From: Thermogutta sp039793925
GTDB taxonomy: Bacteria; Planctomycetota; Planctomycetia; Pirellulales; Thermoguttaceae
Assembly: GCF_039793925.1 (NCBI RefSeq)
Contig: NZ_JBAMME010000346.1
Span: forward strand, 12,741 to 76,740
DNA length: 64,000 bases
Direction of reading: 5' to 3'
Shown here: piece after piece, positions 54,211-63,856 of the stretch
Numbering within the stretch: the stretch's first letter is position 1
Layout of the letters: each line of letters begins with the position of its first letter
Program-made: the position numbers and the translations under genes
Notes under the pieces: generated by a model
What the model was told of the DNA's origin: nothing
Seen by the model: the letters and a program-made list of their open reading frames with translations, nothing else
Databases searched by the model: none

Positions 54211-57200
54211 TCAGGCAGCACCGCGGTTCCGCATGCAGCAGTGTTTATATTTTTTTCCGCTACCACATGGGCAGGGATCATTCCGTCCCACATCCGGGCC
54301 TTTTTTGCGGATGGGCTGCCGCTTTCCTGCCGTCTGTTGTGTGGACTCGATGGTTTCTTGCTGCTCCTTCATCGTGTTCGGAATGGCCGAATTGGAGGGG
54401 GTGCTGTCGTGAACCGCCTGCGTCTCCCGCCACAGCGAGCGGACAAACCGATCATCCAGTTGTTCCATGCGGTAGATCAAGTCGGTGACGCGACGGGCCA
54501 CCGATTCCCACATCAGCTCAAATTGCCGCATTCCCTCGCGCTTGTATTCCACCTTGGGATCGACCTGGGCGTAACCCCGCAGGCTCACCGCACTACGGAG
54601 GTGATCCATGACCAGCAGGTGGTCCTTCCAGGCACTGTCCAGCGTGTAGAGCACCAGGAAGCGTTCCAATTGCCGCATCTCCGGCGAATAGCGATCGTTG
54701 AAAGCGTCGCGGAATTTCCATTCCAGATCGCGACGTTCCATGCGGCTCACTTCTTCAGGAGTCAACTCGAGCCCCAGGTGTTCGTGAACCCACCGGCAGA
54801 ACTCGAGAAGTCGGGGATGGTTGCGCGGACATTTCGCCCGCACGTCGTCGCCACTTTCTGCGAACAGACTCGCCAGCAAAGATTCGCCTTCGGCCCGTAG
54901 GGCCTCTGTCTTCTCGTAGTCACGCTCACTGGCTTCCCACAAGAGGGCGGAAATTTCCTCCCACGATCGCTGCCGCAGGTCTTCCTCGGTCAATTCCAGA
55001 GCAAAACGCGACCTCGCCCATCGCGCCAGCGTTTCCCGATCATATACTTTCCGCCCCAGCGCGTCCTGCGTCATGAACCGACTAAGGCCCACGCGCAGCG
55101 GCAGCTCGATTTCCTTCTGACGGTAAGCTTTGAGGGCCGCTTCATAAACGTAATCCTTGACGGCCGATGGTTCGCGATCGCGCAGATCTTCAAGGGTCAG
55201 TTCAATACCAAACTTGCTGCGGACCCAGTTGATGGCCGACTTGAGCCCGAAATCGGGATCGAGGAATTTTGCCCCCTCGCTCAAATCAACAGTGCGAATG
55301 GACTCCTGGGCCTTTTCGATAAGGAATTCGGAAAGCTGATCCCGGGGGATCCTCCGCAAATCGCGCTCTTTGAGATTGAGGCGCCAGCGGGTATTGAGCG
55401 ATTTCGTCAAGGCTTCCCAGTTCCAATCGCTCTCCTCAGCCTCCTCCGGCAGGTTTTCTTCAATCAGGTCAAAAATCTGGCTTTCGGCCATTCGCTCGGC
55501 ATGGTCCCGGGCATAAGCCTCTGCGGTGGGAAAGTCCATCCCCCGGAAATCCCGCGCCCGGAATTCCACGGAAAGTTGTTTGCTAATCCACTGAGCGAAC
55601 GTTTCTGCCCCGTAATTCTTATCCAGAAAGGTGTTCAGATTCTTTTCAATTTGTTCCCGAATCATTTCACGAATGAGCAACCGGCAATCGGCCCCTTCGA
55701 GGATTTTCTGGCGGTACCCGTACACCCGTTTCCGCTGCTCATCCATGACCTGATCGTATTCGAGGAGGTTCTTGCGGATTTCAAAATTCCGCTCTTCCAC
55801 TTTTTTCTGGGCGGCTTCGATGCGGCGTGTCACCATCGGGCTTTCGATGGCCTGCCCCTCTTCCATGCCAAGTCGGGTGAGAATGTTTTTTACCCAATCG
55901 CCCGCGAAAATCCGCATCAGATCGTCTTCCAAAGACAGGAAGAATCGACTGCTTCCCGGATCTCCCTGACGCCCCGCACGGCCACGAAGCTGATTATCGA
56001 TGCGCCGCGATTCGTGGCGCTCGGTACCGATGACGTGCAGACCGCCCAGGCGAGCCACCTCCCGCCCTTCGGCCTTCATCTGTTCCTTTTCTTCAATTTC
56101 TTTGACGAGTGCGTCCCATTCCTCCCGCGGAACGTCCAATCGACTGCGATACTTGTGCTGGAGAATGGACCAGGCTTTCGCCTCGGGATTCCCACCCAAT
56201 ATGATGTCGGTTCCACGACCGGCCATGTTGGTGGCAATGGTGACCGCTCCTTTTCGTCCCGCCTGGGCAATAATTTCCGCTTCCCGGGCGTGATGTTTGG
56301 CGTTGAGGACCTGATGAGGAATTCCTCGTCTTGTAAGCATTTCTGAGAGCATTTCGCTCTTTTCGACCGAAACCGTCCCCACCAGAATGGGTCGACCTTT
56401 CTTTTCGATGTTATGGATTTTAGAACGGGGAATGACTTTCCGCTCGCCTTCCCGGGTGCGGAAGACGATTTCGTCATCGCTTTCCTCTAGAATCTGTCCC
56501 ACTTCATATTCGTAGCGGGAATACCAAATCGTATCCCATTTGTGCATCCGCTCGATCTCATCGACGATCGCTTTGTATTTCTCCCGGGCGGTGCGGTAAA
56601 TGACGTCCGGATAGTTGATGCGGCGGAGCGGTTTGTTCGTGGGAATGGCCACCACTTCTAGCTTGTAAATCTTCCAGAACTCGTTGGCCTCGGTCATGGC
56701 CGTTCCGGTCATCCCGCAGATTTTATCGTAGAGGCGGAAGAAATTCTGAATGGTGATGGTGGCCAGCGTTTGGGTTTCCTCCTTGATGGGAACGCCTTCC
56801 TTGGCTTCCACTGCCTGGTGGAGACCGTCGCTCCATTGCCGCCCGTACATCAAGCGACCCGTGAACTCATCGACAATGATGACCTGATTATTCTCCACCA
56901 CGTAGTGGACGTCGCGCTTGTAAAGATGGTGGGCCTTCAGAGCGTTGTCGATGAGGTGTGGCCATTCTAGGTTGCCGGCGGTGTAGAAGCTCTCCACTCC
57001 CGCCAGCTCTTCCGCTTTGCGGATGCCTTCCTCTGTCAGGTGGCAGGTATGGTCCTTTTCGTTGACCACGAAGTGCACGTCTCGAATCAGTTGCCGGGCA
57101 ATCTGATCCGCCCGTTTGTACCGCGAAATATCATCGTGGGCGGGACCGGAAATAATGAGCGGCGTCCGGGCTTCGTCAATGAGGATGTTATCCACCTCGT

Positions 57201-57960
57201 CGATGATCGCATAATGGAGACGCCTCTGGACCTGCTGATATTCGGGCGGATAGCGGGAGTCACCCTTGGCCGCCAGCCGCATGTTATCGCGGAGGTAGTC
57301 GAAACCGAACTCGTTGTTGGTCCCGTATGTGATATCGCAACTGTACGCCTTCTGACGCTCGACCGCTCCCATGTCGTGCTGGATGGCGCCCACAGTCAAC
57401 CCGAGGAACATGTACAGCGGGCCCATCCATTCCATATCGCGACGAGCCAGATAGTCGTTGACAGTAACGACGTGGACCCCCTTCCCTTCCAAAGCGTTGA
57501 GATAGGCCGGCAGTGTTGCTACAAGGGTCTTTCCTTCACCGGTGACCATTTCTGCAATGGCCCCGGCGTGAAGGACCATTCCGCCCATCAACTGCACATC
57601 GAAATGCCGCATGCCCAGAACCCGCCGGGATGCTTCCCGGCAAACGGCAAAAGCCTCGATGAGAAGGTCGTCCAGAGTTTCGCCGGCCTCCAGACGTTTG
57701 CGGAACTTGTCGGTCTGCTCGCGGAGTTCCGCATCGGTCATTTTCTGATAGCGGGGCTCCAGGTCGTTGATCGCCTGAACCTTGGGTTGAAGTTTCCGCA
57801 AATAGCGGGCATTGGCCGAGCCGAATAGCGACGTCAACGTCCTGTCCACGGCCTGGCCAAGGACCACAAAGGTATCCGTCGCGAAATCCCACAGTCGTTC
57901 GAGAAGTTCCATGGCTGTATGCTGAACTTTTTCGTTGGTTGATTGCTTGCTTGGCTGCAT
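54211..57960 (-). CDS. secA: Preprotein translocase subunit SecA, long form with reiterated wing segment
   Basis: SecA is the ATPase motor that drives exported proteins through SecYEG. Walker A is GEGKT (141-145) and Walker B DEVD (254-257); ATNMAGRGTDIILGG and RGRAGRQGDPG are the second ATPase lobe. The C terminus has a linker and the zinc motif CPCGSGKKYKHCC (C1230, C1232, C1241, C1242). At 1249 residues it is about 350 longer than E. coli SecA. The extra length lies in an insert around 474-522 and in the helical wing/scaffold region (about 788-1095), where a unit starting Wx(4-8)F/Lx(L/V)E-L occurs five times. The start ATG 57960 has a close GGGA; ATG 57912 is an alternative. Confidence 0.96.
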   Translation of the reverse strand: MQPSKQSTNEKVQHTAMELLERLWDFATDTFVVLGQAVDRTLTSLFGSANARYLRKLQPKVQAINDLEPRYQKMTDAELREQTDKFRKRLEAGETLDDLLIEAFAVCREASRRVLGMRHFDVQLMGGMVLHAGAIAEMVTGEGKTLVATLPAYLNALEGKGVHVVTVNDYLARRDMEWMGPLYMFLGLTVGAIQHDMGAVERQKAYSCDITYGTNNEFGFDYLRDNMRLAAKGDSRYPPEYQQVQRRLHYAIIDEVDNILIDEARTPLIISGPAHDDISRYKRADQIARQLIRDVHFVVNEKDHTCHLTEEGIRKAEELAGVESFYTAGNLEWPHLIDNALKAHHLYKRDVHYVVENNQVIIVDEFTGRLMYGRQWSDGLHQAVEAKEGVPIKEETQTLATITIQNFFRLYDKICGMTGTAMTEANEFWKIYKLEVVAIPTNKPLRRINYPDVIYRTAREKYKAIVDEIERMHKWDTIWYSRYEYEVGQILEESDDEIVFRTREGERKVIPRSKIHNIEKKGRPILVGTVSVEKSEMLSEMLTRRGIPHQVLNAKHHAREAEIIAQAGRKGAVTIATNMAGRGTDIILGGNPEAKAWSILQHKYRSRLDVPREEWDALVKEIEEKEQMKAEGREVARLGGLHVIGTERHESRRIDNQLRGRAGRQGDPGSSRFFLSLEDDLMRIFAGDWVKNILTRLGMEEGQAIESPMVTRRIEAAQKKVEERNFEIRKNLLEYDQVMDEQRKRVYGYRQKILEGADCRLLIREMIREQIEKNLNTFLDKNYGAETFAQWISKQLSVEFRARDFRGMDFPTAEAYARDHAERMAESQIFDLIEENLPEEAEESDWNWEALTKSLNTRWRLNLKERDLRRIPRDQLSEFLIEKAQESIRTVDLSEGAKFLDPDFGLKSAINWVRSKFGIELTLEDLRDREPSAVKDYVYEAALKAYRQKEIELPLRVGLSRFMTQDALGRKVYDRETLARWARSRFALELTEEDLRQRSWEEISALLWEASERDYEKTEALRAEGESLLASLFAESGDDVRAKCPRNHPRLLEFCRWVHEHLGLELTPEEVSRMERRDLEWKFRDAFNDRYSPEMRQLERFLVLYTLDSAWKDHLLVMDHLRSAVSLRGYAQVDPKVEYKREGMRQFELMWESVARRVTDLIYRMEQLDDRFVRSLWRETQAVHDSTPSNSAIPNTMKEQQETIESTQQTAGKRQPIRKKGPDVGRNDPCPCGSGKKYKHCCMRNRGAA

Positions 57961-58606
57961 TCCCTACGGGACCAGGCTTCCGGACGAGCCTGCTCCGGCA
58001 ACAAGTCTTCCTGCTCCCTAAGGCGCAACAATCGCCACGATTGTACCACAAGCCGGACATTCCGCGCAGTGTGAGATCGCGCGGCAAAAGCTGCGCCAAA
58101 AGGAGCAACTGAAAAACTCACAAAATTCTACTTTTATTGTAGGCTTTCGGTCCCGGCGCGTTGAGGCTGCGTCCGTCAATGGTCTTAGAAAAATGACATT
58201 CGCCACCGCAACTTTACGCCAAGTCGCAACTTAGCACCAAGATGGCCGGGCGTCAACACTTTTTGCGCGCTGGTTTAGCTCAGCCGTTGAGATCCGATCA
58301 AAAAAGCCCGCTTCCCCTCCCATCGGGAGCATGCCAAGTCATCCGAGCCAAACAAGGGATGGAAAACTATCCGTTCAACTGGAAACGGCAAACTTGTTTG
58401 GGGTGATATCAACCCCCGCCAGAAAGTCGGTGATTGGTGAACCAGTTCCGCACGAAAATCTTCTAACACGCCGCCATGATAATCCGCCATTTACCCATCT
58501 GCCTTCATCCTTCCGGAGGGAACATAATATTACGAAAATCGTATATCGCGTTGATCTGCCGCCGTGCCGGAGATTTACGTCACCGCTTTCCTGACGGAGC
58601 CGCCGT
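57961..58606. other. Divergent promoter region of secA and the Nif3-family gene
   Basis: About 645 bases with no convincing gene. Promoters for both sides are expected. I saw no clear terminator or riboswitch, but a small RNA cannot be excluded by eye. Confidence 0.5.
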
Positions 58607-59404
58607 ATGAGCCGCCAACCAACAGTCGAAGACCTCTGCGATGTTTGCCGGGAGATCTGTCCGCCCGACCTCGCAGAGAGGTGGGACAACACTGGCTTGT
58701 TGTTGGGCGACCCTGCACGACCCGTCGAACGGGTGATGACGTGCCTCACCCTTTCCCCCAGAACGGTGGCCGAAGCGATCGAGAACGGCGCTAACCTAGT
58801 GATCAGTCACCACCCGGTGCCGTTCACACCTCTGACAGCGATCACCACAGTAACGCTTCCTGGCTGGATACTGTGGCAATTGGCCGTACACCAGATTGCG
58901 GTGTTCTCGCCGCACACCTCATTCGACTCGGCTGCTCAGGGTATTAACCAGCTCCTGGCTGAGCGACTGAAGCTCACAGACATCCGACCCCTTCGACCCT
59001 CGTCGGCAGAGCCTTCTCTCGGGACCGGGCGTTTAGGAATCCTTCCTGAACCACGACCTTTTCTGGAATTTGCCCAGCATGTGAAGAACGTCTTCGGTTT
59101 GAAACACATTGCCGTTGCGGGAACGCCACGTGTTCCGGTAGAACGGGTGGCCATCGGTTGCGGGGCAGCGGGCGAACTCCTTCGCGATGCGCACCAGGCC
59201 GGGTGCCAGGCCTTTGTCCTGGGAGAAACCCGTTTCCACACCTGTCTGGAGGCGGAATTCTTGGGGATTGGCTTGTGTATGATTGGGCATTATCAAAGTG
59301 AACGCCTGGGCATGGAGCACCTCGCCCATCTCCTCCGAGAACGCTTCCCGCAAGTCGAAATATGGGCGTCACGCGCTGAATGCGACCCCATCCGGTGGAT
59401 TTAA
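58607..59404 (+). CDS. Nif3-family dinuclear metal-centre protein
   Basis: A 265-residue protein of the Nif3/DUF34 family, which forms ring-shaped hexamers with two metals per subunit. Metal-ligand motifs are present: GANLVISHHPVPF, FSPHTSFD, and near the end GETRFHTCLEA followed by GHYQSERLGM, the family HxxxE pair. It opens with TVEDLCDVCREICPPDLAERWDNTGLLLGD, characteristic of the family. Proposed roles include GTP cyclohydrolase-like and metal chaperone activities, none settled. The ATG has GGAG seven bases before it. The next gene starts 79 bases on, so co-transcription is plausible. Confidence 0.93.
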   Translation: MSRQPTVEDLCDVCREICPPDLAERWDNTGLLLGDPARPVERVMTCLTLSPRTVAEAIENGANLVISHHPVPFTPLTAITTVTLPGWILWQLAVHQIAVFSPHTSFDSAAQGINQLLAERLKLTDIRPLRPSSAEPSLGTGRLGILPEPRPFLEFAQHVKNVFGLKHIAVAGTPRVPVERVAIGCGAAGELLRDAHQAGCQAFVLGETRFHTCLEAEFLGIGLCMIGHYQSERLGMEHLAHLLRERFPQVEIWASRAECDPIRWI

Positions 59405-59483
59405 CAACTTTACCACGTGGACGGTCCAACACATCATCCGGGACAATCACCGGAAAGAGCCAACCACCGAAGGAGGCAAGTGC

Positions 59484-60239
59484 ATGGAAACTTTTGCCCC
59501 CAATTCCCGCGTCGCAGTGGTTACTGGAGCCGGAAAGAAACGTATCGGGCAGGTGGTTGCCCGGGCTCTGGCCGAACGGGGTTATGCGCTAGCGCTTCAT
59601 TACCGGGAGTCCCACCGGGAAGCGGAGGCGTTTCGGGAGGAGTGTACAGCTTCGGGAGGCACTGCCGAGCTATTCCAGGCCGACCTCGCAGATACCTCCG
59701 CTGTTGACCGCATGTTCGATCAGATACTGGATCGCTTTGGCCGAATTGATGTCCTCGTGACGGCAGCCGCCATCTGGACGCCCACCCCTTTGGAGTCCCT
59801 CAAACCTGACGACATCATAAGGCACTTCCAGGTCAACGCAATGGGAACATTTTGGTGCTGTTACCGAGCAGGTTTGGCCATGGTGAACCAGCGCGAAGGA
59901 GGTGTGATCATCACCATCGGCGACTGGGCCATCGAGCGTCCTTACCTTAATTACGCGGCATATTTCATTTCCAAAGGCTGCATTCCCACATTGACCAGAA
60001 CGCTTGCCGTGGAGTTGGCTCACCGAAATCCTGCGATCCGCGTCAATTGTATCCTGCCAGGTCCGGTGATGATGCCAGAGAATCTCGCTGAACACGAACG
60101 GATTGAGGCACTCAAAAGCACGCTTTTGAAACGCGAGGGCCGACCAGAAAACGTGGCCGCGGCGGTCTTGTTCCTCATCGACAACGATTACGTCACAGGC
60201 ATTTCACTTCCTGTCGAGGGCGGTCGACTCTTGAGCTGA
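59484..60239 (+). CDS. Short-chain dehydrogenase/reductase, pteridine-reductase-like
   Basis: A 251-residue SDR. The nucleotide motif VVTGAGKKRIGQVVARAL has the basic residues that favour NADPH. The catalytic YxxxK is YFISK within YAAYFISKG. The family NNAS site reads TAAA (VLVTAAAIW), and the Ser that usually precedes the Tyr is in IITIGDWAIE, i.e. an Asp as in PTR1/FolM reductases. This fits a dihydropteridine or related reductase, but the exact substrate is not fixed. The start is ATG 59484, with AAGGAGG seven bases before it; upstream codons lie within the previous gene. A Nif3-family gene precedes it, which in some genomes also lies near folate genes; that is suggestive only. Confidence 0.88.
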   Translation: METFAPNSRVAVVTGAGKKRIGQVVARALAERGYALALHYRESHREAEAFREECTASGGTAELFQADLADTSAVDRMFDQILDRFGRIDVLVTAAAIWTPTPLESLKPDDIIRHFQVNAMGTFWCCYRAGLAMVNQREGGVIITIGDWAIERPYLNYAAYFISKGCIPTLTRTLAVELAHRNPAIRVNCILPGPVMMPENLAEHERIEALKSTLLKREGRPENVAAAVLFLIDNDYVTGISLPVEGGRLLS

Positions 60240-60310
60240 GCCCATGGGAACCTTCCGCTGGATCATGAAAAGACAACACCCAGATACGCAACCCGCCGTT
60301 GTCGGCCGAA

Positions 60311-61297
60311 TTATTTCTGCTGACCGCTTTGTTGTTGTGTAAGGATTTCCCGCCTGATGTCAGAAAGACTTCTTTTCTCCAGGGGTCTGGCTGCCGCCTC
60401 CTTCTGAGTCTCTTGTTCGGCCTGGGCTTTTTGCTGCGTTGCCTTCGGGTTACTTTTGCCTTTCTCGTTCGAAGGCGGAGCAGGTTTGCTGGAGAGTTGC
60501 GACATCCCAGTGAACCAGCCTCCCAAGCCGTTTTGCGAAGGCGACTTGGACTCTACTTCTTCTTGAGAACCTGCTGCCGGAGCCGATTCCCACTGCTTCG
60601 CCTCCCCCGTCGGATGGACAGCCAGCTCGTCGGTGCTCTGTGGGCCGATCTCAGATGGCCCGGCTTTCGATAAACCCGGGCTGACGGCAGAACCCGCCGG
60701 CTCCATGGCCGAGGAAGACCCCGGTATCACCAGTTCCGGCCCAACGGGGACGAATTGCTTCGATGCGTTTGACTGGCCAGTTTGGGAGCCGTCGGGCTTT
60801 TCGGGTCTAGGTACGTCAGGCAGAATTGGCGGCATGCGTTGTTTCGGAAGCGCCGCTCCTTCCGCACCAGGCGCGCTGGAGGTCCCCTGAATCCGCTGCC
60901 TCAATTGCTGGACCAGGTCTTCCAACCGTTTTCGCAATTCCCCCAAACGTTCTCCCGCTGGTGCCGACGACGCTTCGGGGGCGCTTCGCATTGTTTCCCG
61001 TGAACGATTTTTCCCCTCGCGACGAACTTCACGTCGGGCGCGCAGACGCTCCCGAAGAGTCTCGCCAAGACCGCGGCTTGCACCTGTGGACGGCCCGGAT
61101 TCAGCCAAATCCGATAGACCAGGTCCCTCATCGTGCAATGCCGAAAACACAGCCGCGGCACTTCCCGAAATGACCTGACCCCGCGGCGCCACGACCGGTT
61201 GCTCCCCTGCTCTTTTCGGTGCCGGATCATTCCAAACCATGCTGGACACCACGCACAGGCCGGCCACCGCCCAATACAGATCCCGTGGCATTTCCAA
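60311..61297 (-). CDS. Exported Pro/Ala/Gln-rich protein of unknown function
   Basis: A 328-residue protein with a hydrophobic start (LYWAVAGLCVVSSMVW) that may be a signal or anchor. The rest is dominated by Pro, Ala, Ser, Gln, Glu and charged residues. Around residues 75-140 it has a predicted coiled coil (LRERLRARREVRREGKNRSR ... RLGELRKRLEDLVQQLRQRI). The C-terminal 40 residues are Gln/Lys-rich with a short helix (RSLSDIRREILTQQ). I do not recognise a family. The start has GGAG seven bases before ATG 61297. It lies 132 bases downstream of the TlpA-like gene on the same strand. Confidence 0.68.
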   Translation of the reverse strand: MEMPRDLYWAVAGLCVVSSMVWNDPAPKRAGEQPVVAPRGQVISGSAAAVFSALHDEGPGLSDLAESGPSTGASRGLGETLRERLRARREVRREGKNRSRETMRSAPEASSAPAGERLGELRKRLEDLVQQLRQRIQGTSSAPGAEGAALPKQRMPPILPDVPRPEKPDGSQTGQSNASKQFVPVGPELVIPGSSSAMEPAGSAVSPGLSKAGPSEIGPQSTDELAVHPTGEAKQWESAPAAGSQEEVESKSPSQNGLGGWFTGMSQLSSKPAPPSNEKGKSNPKATQQKAQAEQETQKEAAARPLEKRSLSDIRREILTQQQSGQQK

Positions 61298-61429
61298 TTC
61301 TCCAGGCAGGAGATCAAGTCCCGTCCGCTACACTTTTTTCTGGGAGTTATCGCATTTTATCCCATTTGGCAGTTCAGGCCAGCGCGGAGGCCGGTGCTCC
61401 CCACCCGGCGGACTGTGCACGCGGAGCGG

Positions 61430-63340
61430 CTACTTCATGAGGCGCTTGAGCACCTGTTCCAACTCGGCCCCCGTAATGTTCCTGTTTACGACCCGGCCCT
61501 GGTCGTCCAGCAAAATCATCAGCGGCAGCGTAACAACTCCCAGCTCCACTGCCGGGCGGCTTTCCAGTCCCCCGGGTTCATAAATCTGCGGCCAACTCAG
61601 TCGCGCTTCGGCCAGGTAGGCCTGCATATCTTCCAGCCGGGTATCCACATTGACCCCCACAATGGCCAATTTGCCGCCGTAGCGTGTGATGAGGTCCTTC
61701 AGGATCGCCATGTCCGTCTTGCAGGGTTCGCACCAGCTTGCCCAGTAGTGGAGTAACACCACCTTTCCGCGATACGCGGCCAGATCAACGGTACCACCTT
61801 GCGGATCTCTGCCCCTGAATTCCAATACTTGACCTTCTAGACCCAGCCGCCGCAGCGCTCCCTGTGCCTTTGGCGCTTCCGGCGAATTGGGGAACCGTCT
61901 CACGACCTCCTGATAAAGGCTTTTGGCCCCCTCGACGTCGTCCATGTATTCCTTTCCAATGGCCAATTGCATCAAGGCACTCGCTGCGTCGGGGGCGTCG
62001 GGGTACTGTTGCAGGAACTCCTGAAGGCTCTCCGCCCATTTCTTTTGGACTGCGTCGTAGTTCGCACCCGGAGCCTGAAGAGCCAACGAGTACTCAGCCG
62101 TCAATTCGCGGAATCGCACATACGCTGCAAGGTCCCGCTTGGCGGGATCCTTACTCAGACGCGCATAGAGCGTCCCCAGACGCTCCGCACCCTGAGGAAA
62201 TGTCCCCGCTTGAACGGACGCAGAGACGAAATCGGCCAACTGGCGAATCCACATCGCCTTGTCCTCAGGCCGTTCGCTCTGCGCTTCCAACGCCTCCAAA
62301 ATCTCGGCCCGCTTCGCATTGAGGGCGGCCTGTTGCTCTAGGGTCTGCGCTTCTTTTGCGGCGGCCTCCAGTTTTTCCAGTTCATCGAGCAGTTTCTGCA
62401 TTTCCTCGGTAACGCCGGCGGTCGCCTCGGGCTGGGAAGGAGCCAGTGCTGGTGGGCGGAAAAAGAGATTCGCGGCAGAAGCCAGCACCGCTTGATCCTC
62501 GACAAGCTGCGGTGCGGTCACCAACTTCCAGGTGGACCCTACCTGAATGAGCGTTCCCAAGAGAAATTGCACCGTCCCTTTTTCCGTCTCCGCAAAAGCC
62601 AGCGCGTTCTCGTAAACGACCAAATCAGTTTTGGGACCGTCAGCACTCGCCAGTACCACACCTGGACGATGCCCACTAAACTGGACCCACTTAACGGTGC
62701 CTAACGACGAAGCTTTTGCGGCCGCTGCCGCGAATTGGGCCCCCGCTTGGGCAAGCAGTTTCTTGATCTCGGACTCGGTCTCTGTACTCAGACCAAGTTC
62801 CGCCAGCTCGGCGGAGGTCAGCAAAAGGGACTGGAACCTCGCCGAATTGTTTGTAACCAGGGAACGAACAGCTTCTTCCGCGAGCTCTTCCGGGGAAAGC
62901 TGTCGCCAGCGATCGATGACCCCGTCCTGGTTACTATCTATCCCCCAGCGGGTTCCGGCTACCGTTAACCAACGAAACTGATCCACTTTCCCATCGCCGT
63001 TGGAATCAATATCTCGGTAAACTTCCAGTCCGTTCTGGAAATAGCACCAGGTATCCACTCGGTTATCCCCGTTTGTGTCAAGGAACCGCCGCAGGACGTA
63101 CCCGCGACCGTCCTTGACCACCCACCCAACATCTTTACCTATCTTCTCAGCCGCCACAGTACACTGAGCCATCTCCTCGCGAGTGGGGGTGTCGATCTCC
63201 ACACCGGGCTGGACAGGCTTGATCTGGAGGGTCTGCTCCACAGTTGGAGGGGCCGATTCCACCTTAGCGGGGATGGCCACCATCCCGAACATCGTCAAAA
63301 CCACGGTCGAGAGCCTCAACGTGCGGTGTCGCTGTGCCAT
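61430..63340 (-). CDS. Secreted TlpA/ResA-like thioredoxin with EF-hand-type loops and long linker
   Basis: A 636-residue exported protein. A signal peptide covers about residues 1-30 (TVVLTMFGMVAIPAKVESA). Residues 85-150 contain three calcium-loop patterns, DTNGDNRVD, DSNGDGKVD and DSNQDGVID, each followed by an aromatic-rich strand. A long helical, TPR-like region follows (LLDELEKLEAAAKEAQTLEQ ... LYQEVVRRFPNSPEAPKAQGAL). The last 150 residues are a TlpA/ResA thioredoxin fold with WASWCEPC (C537, C540) and the cis-Pro VTLPLMIL. It probably handles disulfides outside the cytoplasm. The start is ATG 63340 with AAGGAGG six bases before. Confidence 0.88.
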   Translation of the reverse strand: MAQRHRTLRLSTVVLTMFGMVAIPAKVESAPPTVEQTLQIKPVQPGVEIDTPTREEMAQCTVAAEKIGKDVGWVVKDGRGYVLRRFLDTNGDNRVDTWCYFQNGLEVYRDIDSNGDGKVDQFRWLTVAGTRWGIDSNQDGVIDRWRQLSPEELAEEAVRSLVTNNSARFQSLLLTSAELAELGLSTETESEIKKLLAQAGAQFAAAAAKASSLGTVKWVQFSGHRPGVVLASADGPKTDLVVYENALAFAETEKGTVQFLLGTLIQVGSTWKLVTAPQLVEDQAVLASAANLFFRPPALAPSQPEATAGVTEEMQKLLDELEKLEAAAKEAQTLEQQAALNAKRAEILEALEAQSERPEDKAMWIRQLADFVSASVQAGTFPQGAERLGTLYARLSKDPAKRDLAAYVRFRELTAEYSLALQAPGANYDAVQKKWAESLQEFLQQYPDAPDAASALMQLAIGKEYMDDVEGAKSLYQEVVRRFPNSPEAPKAQGALRRLGLEGQVLEFRGRDPQGGTVDLAAYRGKVVLLHYWASWCEPCKTDMAILKDLITRYGGKLAIVGVNVDTRLEDMQAYLAEARLSWPQIYEPGGLESRPAVELGVVTLPLMILLDDQGRVVNRNITGAELEQVLKRLMK

Positions 63341-63754
63341 CGCGTACCTCCTTGCGGATCGGTATCTCTTATGAGACGGACCCACTCGCAAGACGGTGGC
63401 GCCCGCCTCGGTGACATTACCAGGGAAATTGCGCCGAACGGGGTTTTTCAGGCATGTTGATCACCCCGCATGGGCAGTGTGGAAAGGTTTATCCCGGACT
63501 TTACACACTCCGTCCAAAGGCTACAATAGGGAATTGAAACGCGCGTCGGGCGATTGCGATGAAAGTGTCGAACCGCACCGGGTATTTAACCCAATCAGAT
63601 TCGTTTTAGCGAGGTGACAAATTGGTGGACGCGCGTTGGCAGCTATTTTGAGCACGCAGCAATCCGGCAGGATCCGGAGTTCGACGGCCTCCGGCACGGA
63701 GAGCGCGTTTACCTGCTGCCGGATGTACGTAATAGAAAAATAGAAAACAAGAAC
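63341..63754. other. Intergenic region upstream of tRNA-Ile
   Basis: About 410 bases. Nested inverted repeats occur at 63662-63724: ATCCGGCAG against CTGCCGGAT, with CCGGAG and CTCCGG inside. A possible promoter, TTTACC then 16 bases then TAATAG, lies at about 63709-63736. No 16S rRNA sequence is present. Confidence 0.5.
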
Positions 63755-63828
63755 GCGCGCATAGCTCAGTAGGTTAGAGCGCGTCCCTGATAAGGACGAG
63801 GTCCCTGGTTCGAGTCCAGGTGCGCGCA
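63755..63828 (+). tRNA. tRNA-Ile (anticodon GAT)
   Basis: A 74-base cloverleaf. The acceptor GCGCGCA pairs with TGCGCGC; D stem GCTC/GAGC; anticodon stem CGTCC/GGACG with loop CTGATAA giving GAT (reads ATC/ATT); T arm CCTGG-TTCGAGT-CCAGG. The discriminator is A. CCA is not encoded. A hairpin follows at once at 63831. Confidence 0.97.
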
Positions 63829-63830
63829 CT

Positions 63831-63856
63831 GGGAAGGCGTGGCACCTCGCCTTCCC
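63831..63856 (+). other. Hairpin directly after tRNA-Ile, possible terminator or processing site
   Basis: GGGAAGGCG (63831-63839) pairs perfectly with CGCCTTCCC (63848-63856), loop of 8. The following TCTTCTC is only weakly U-rich, so it could be a processing stem between tRNA-Ile and tRNA-Ala instead. Confidence 0.6.

Noticed and set aside
63521..63829. 102-codon minus-strand frame overlapping tRNA-Ile
   Set aside because: Its first residues are the antisense of the tRNA, a common false call near tRNA genes.
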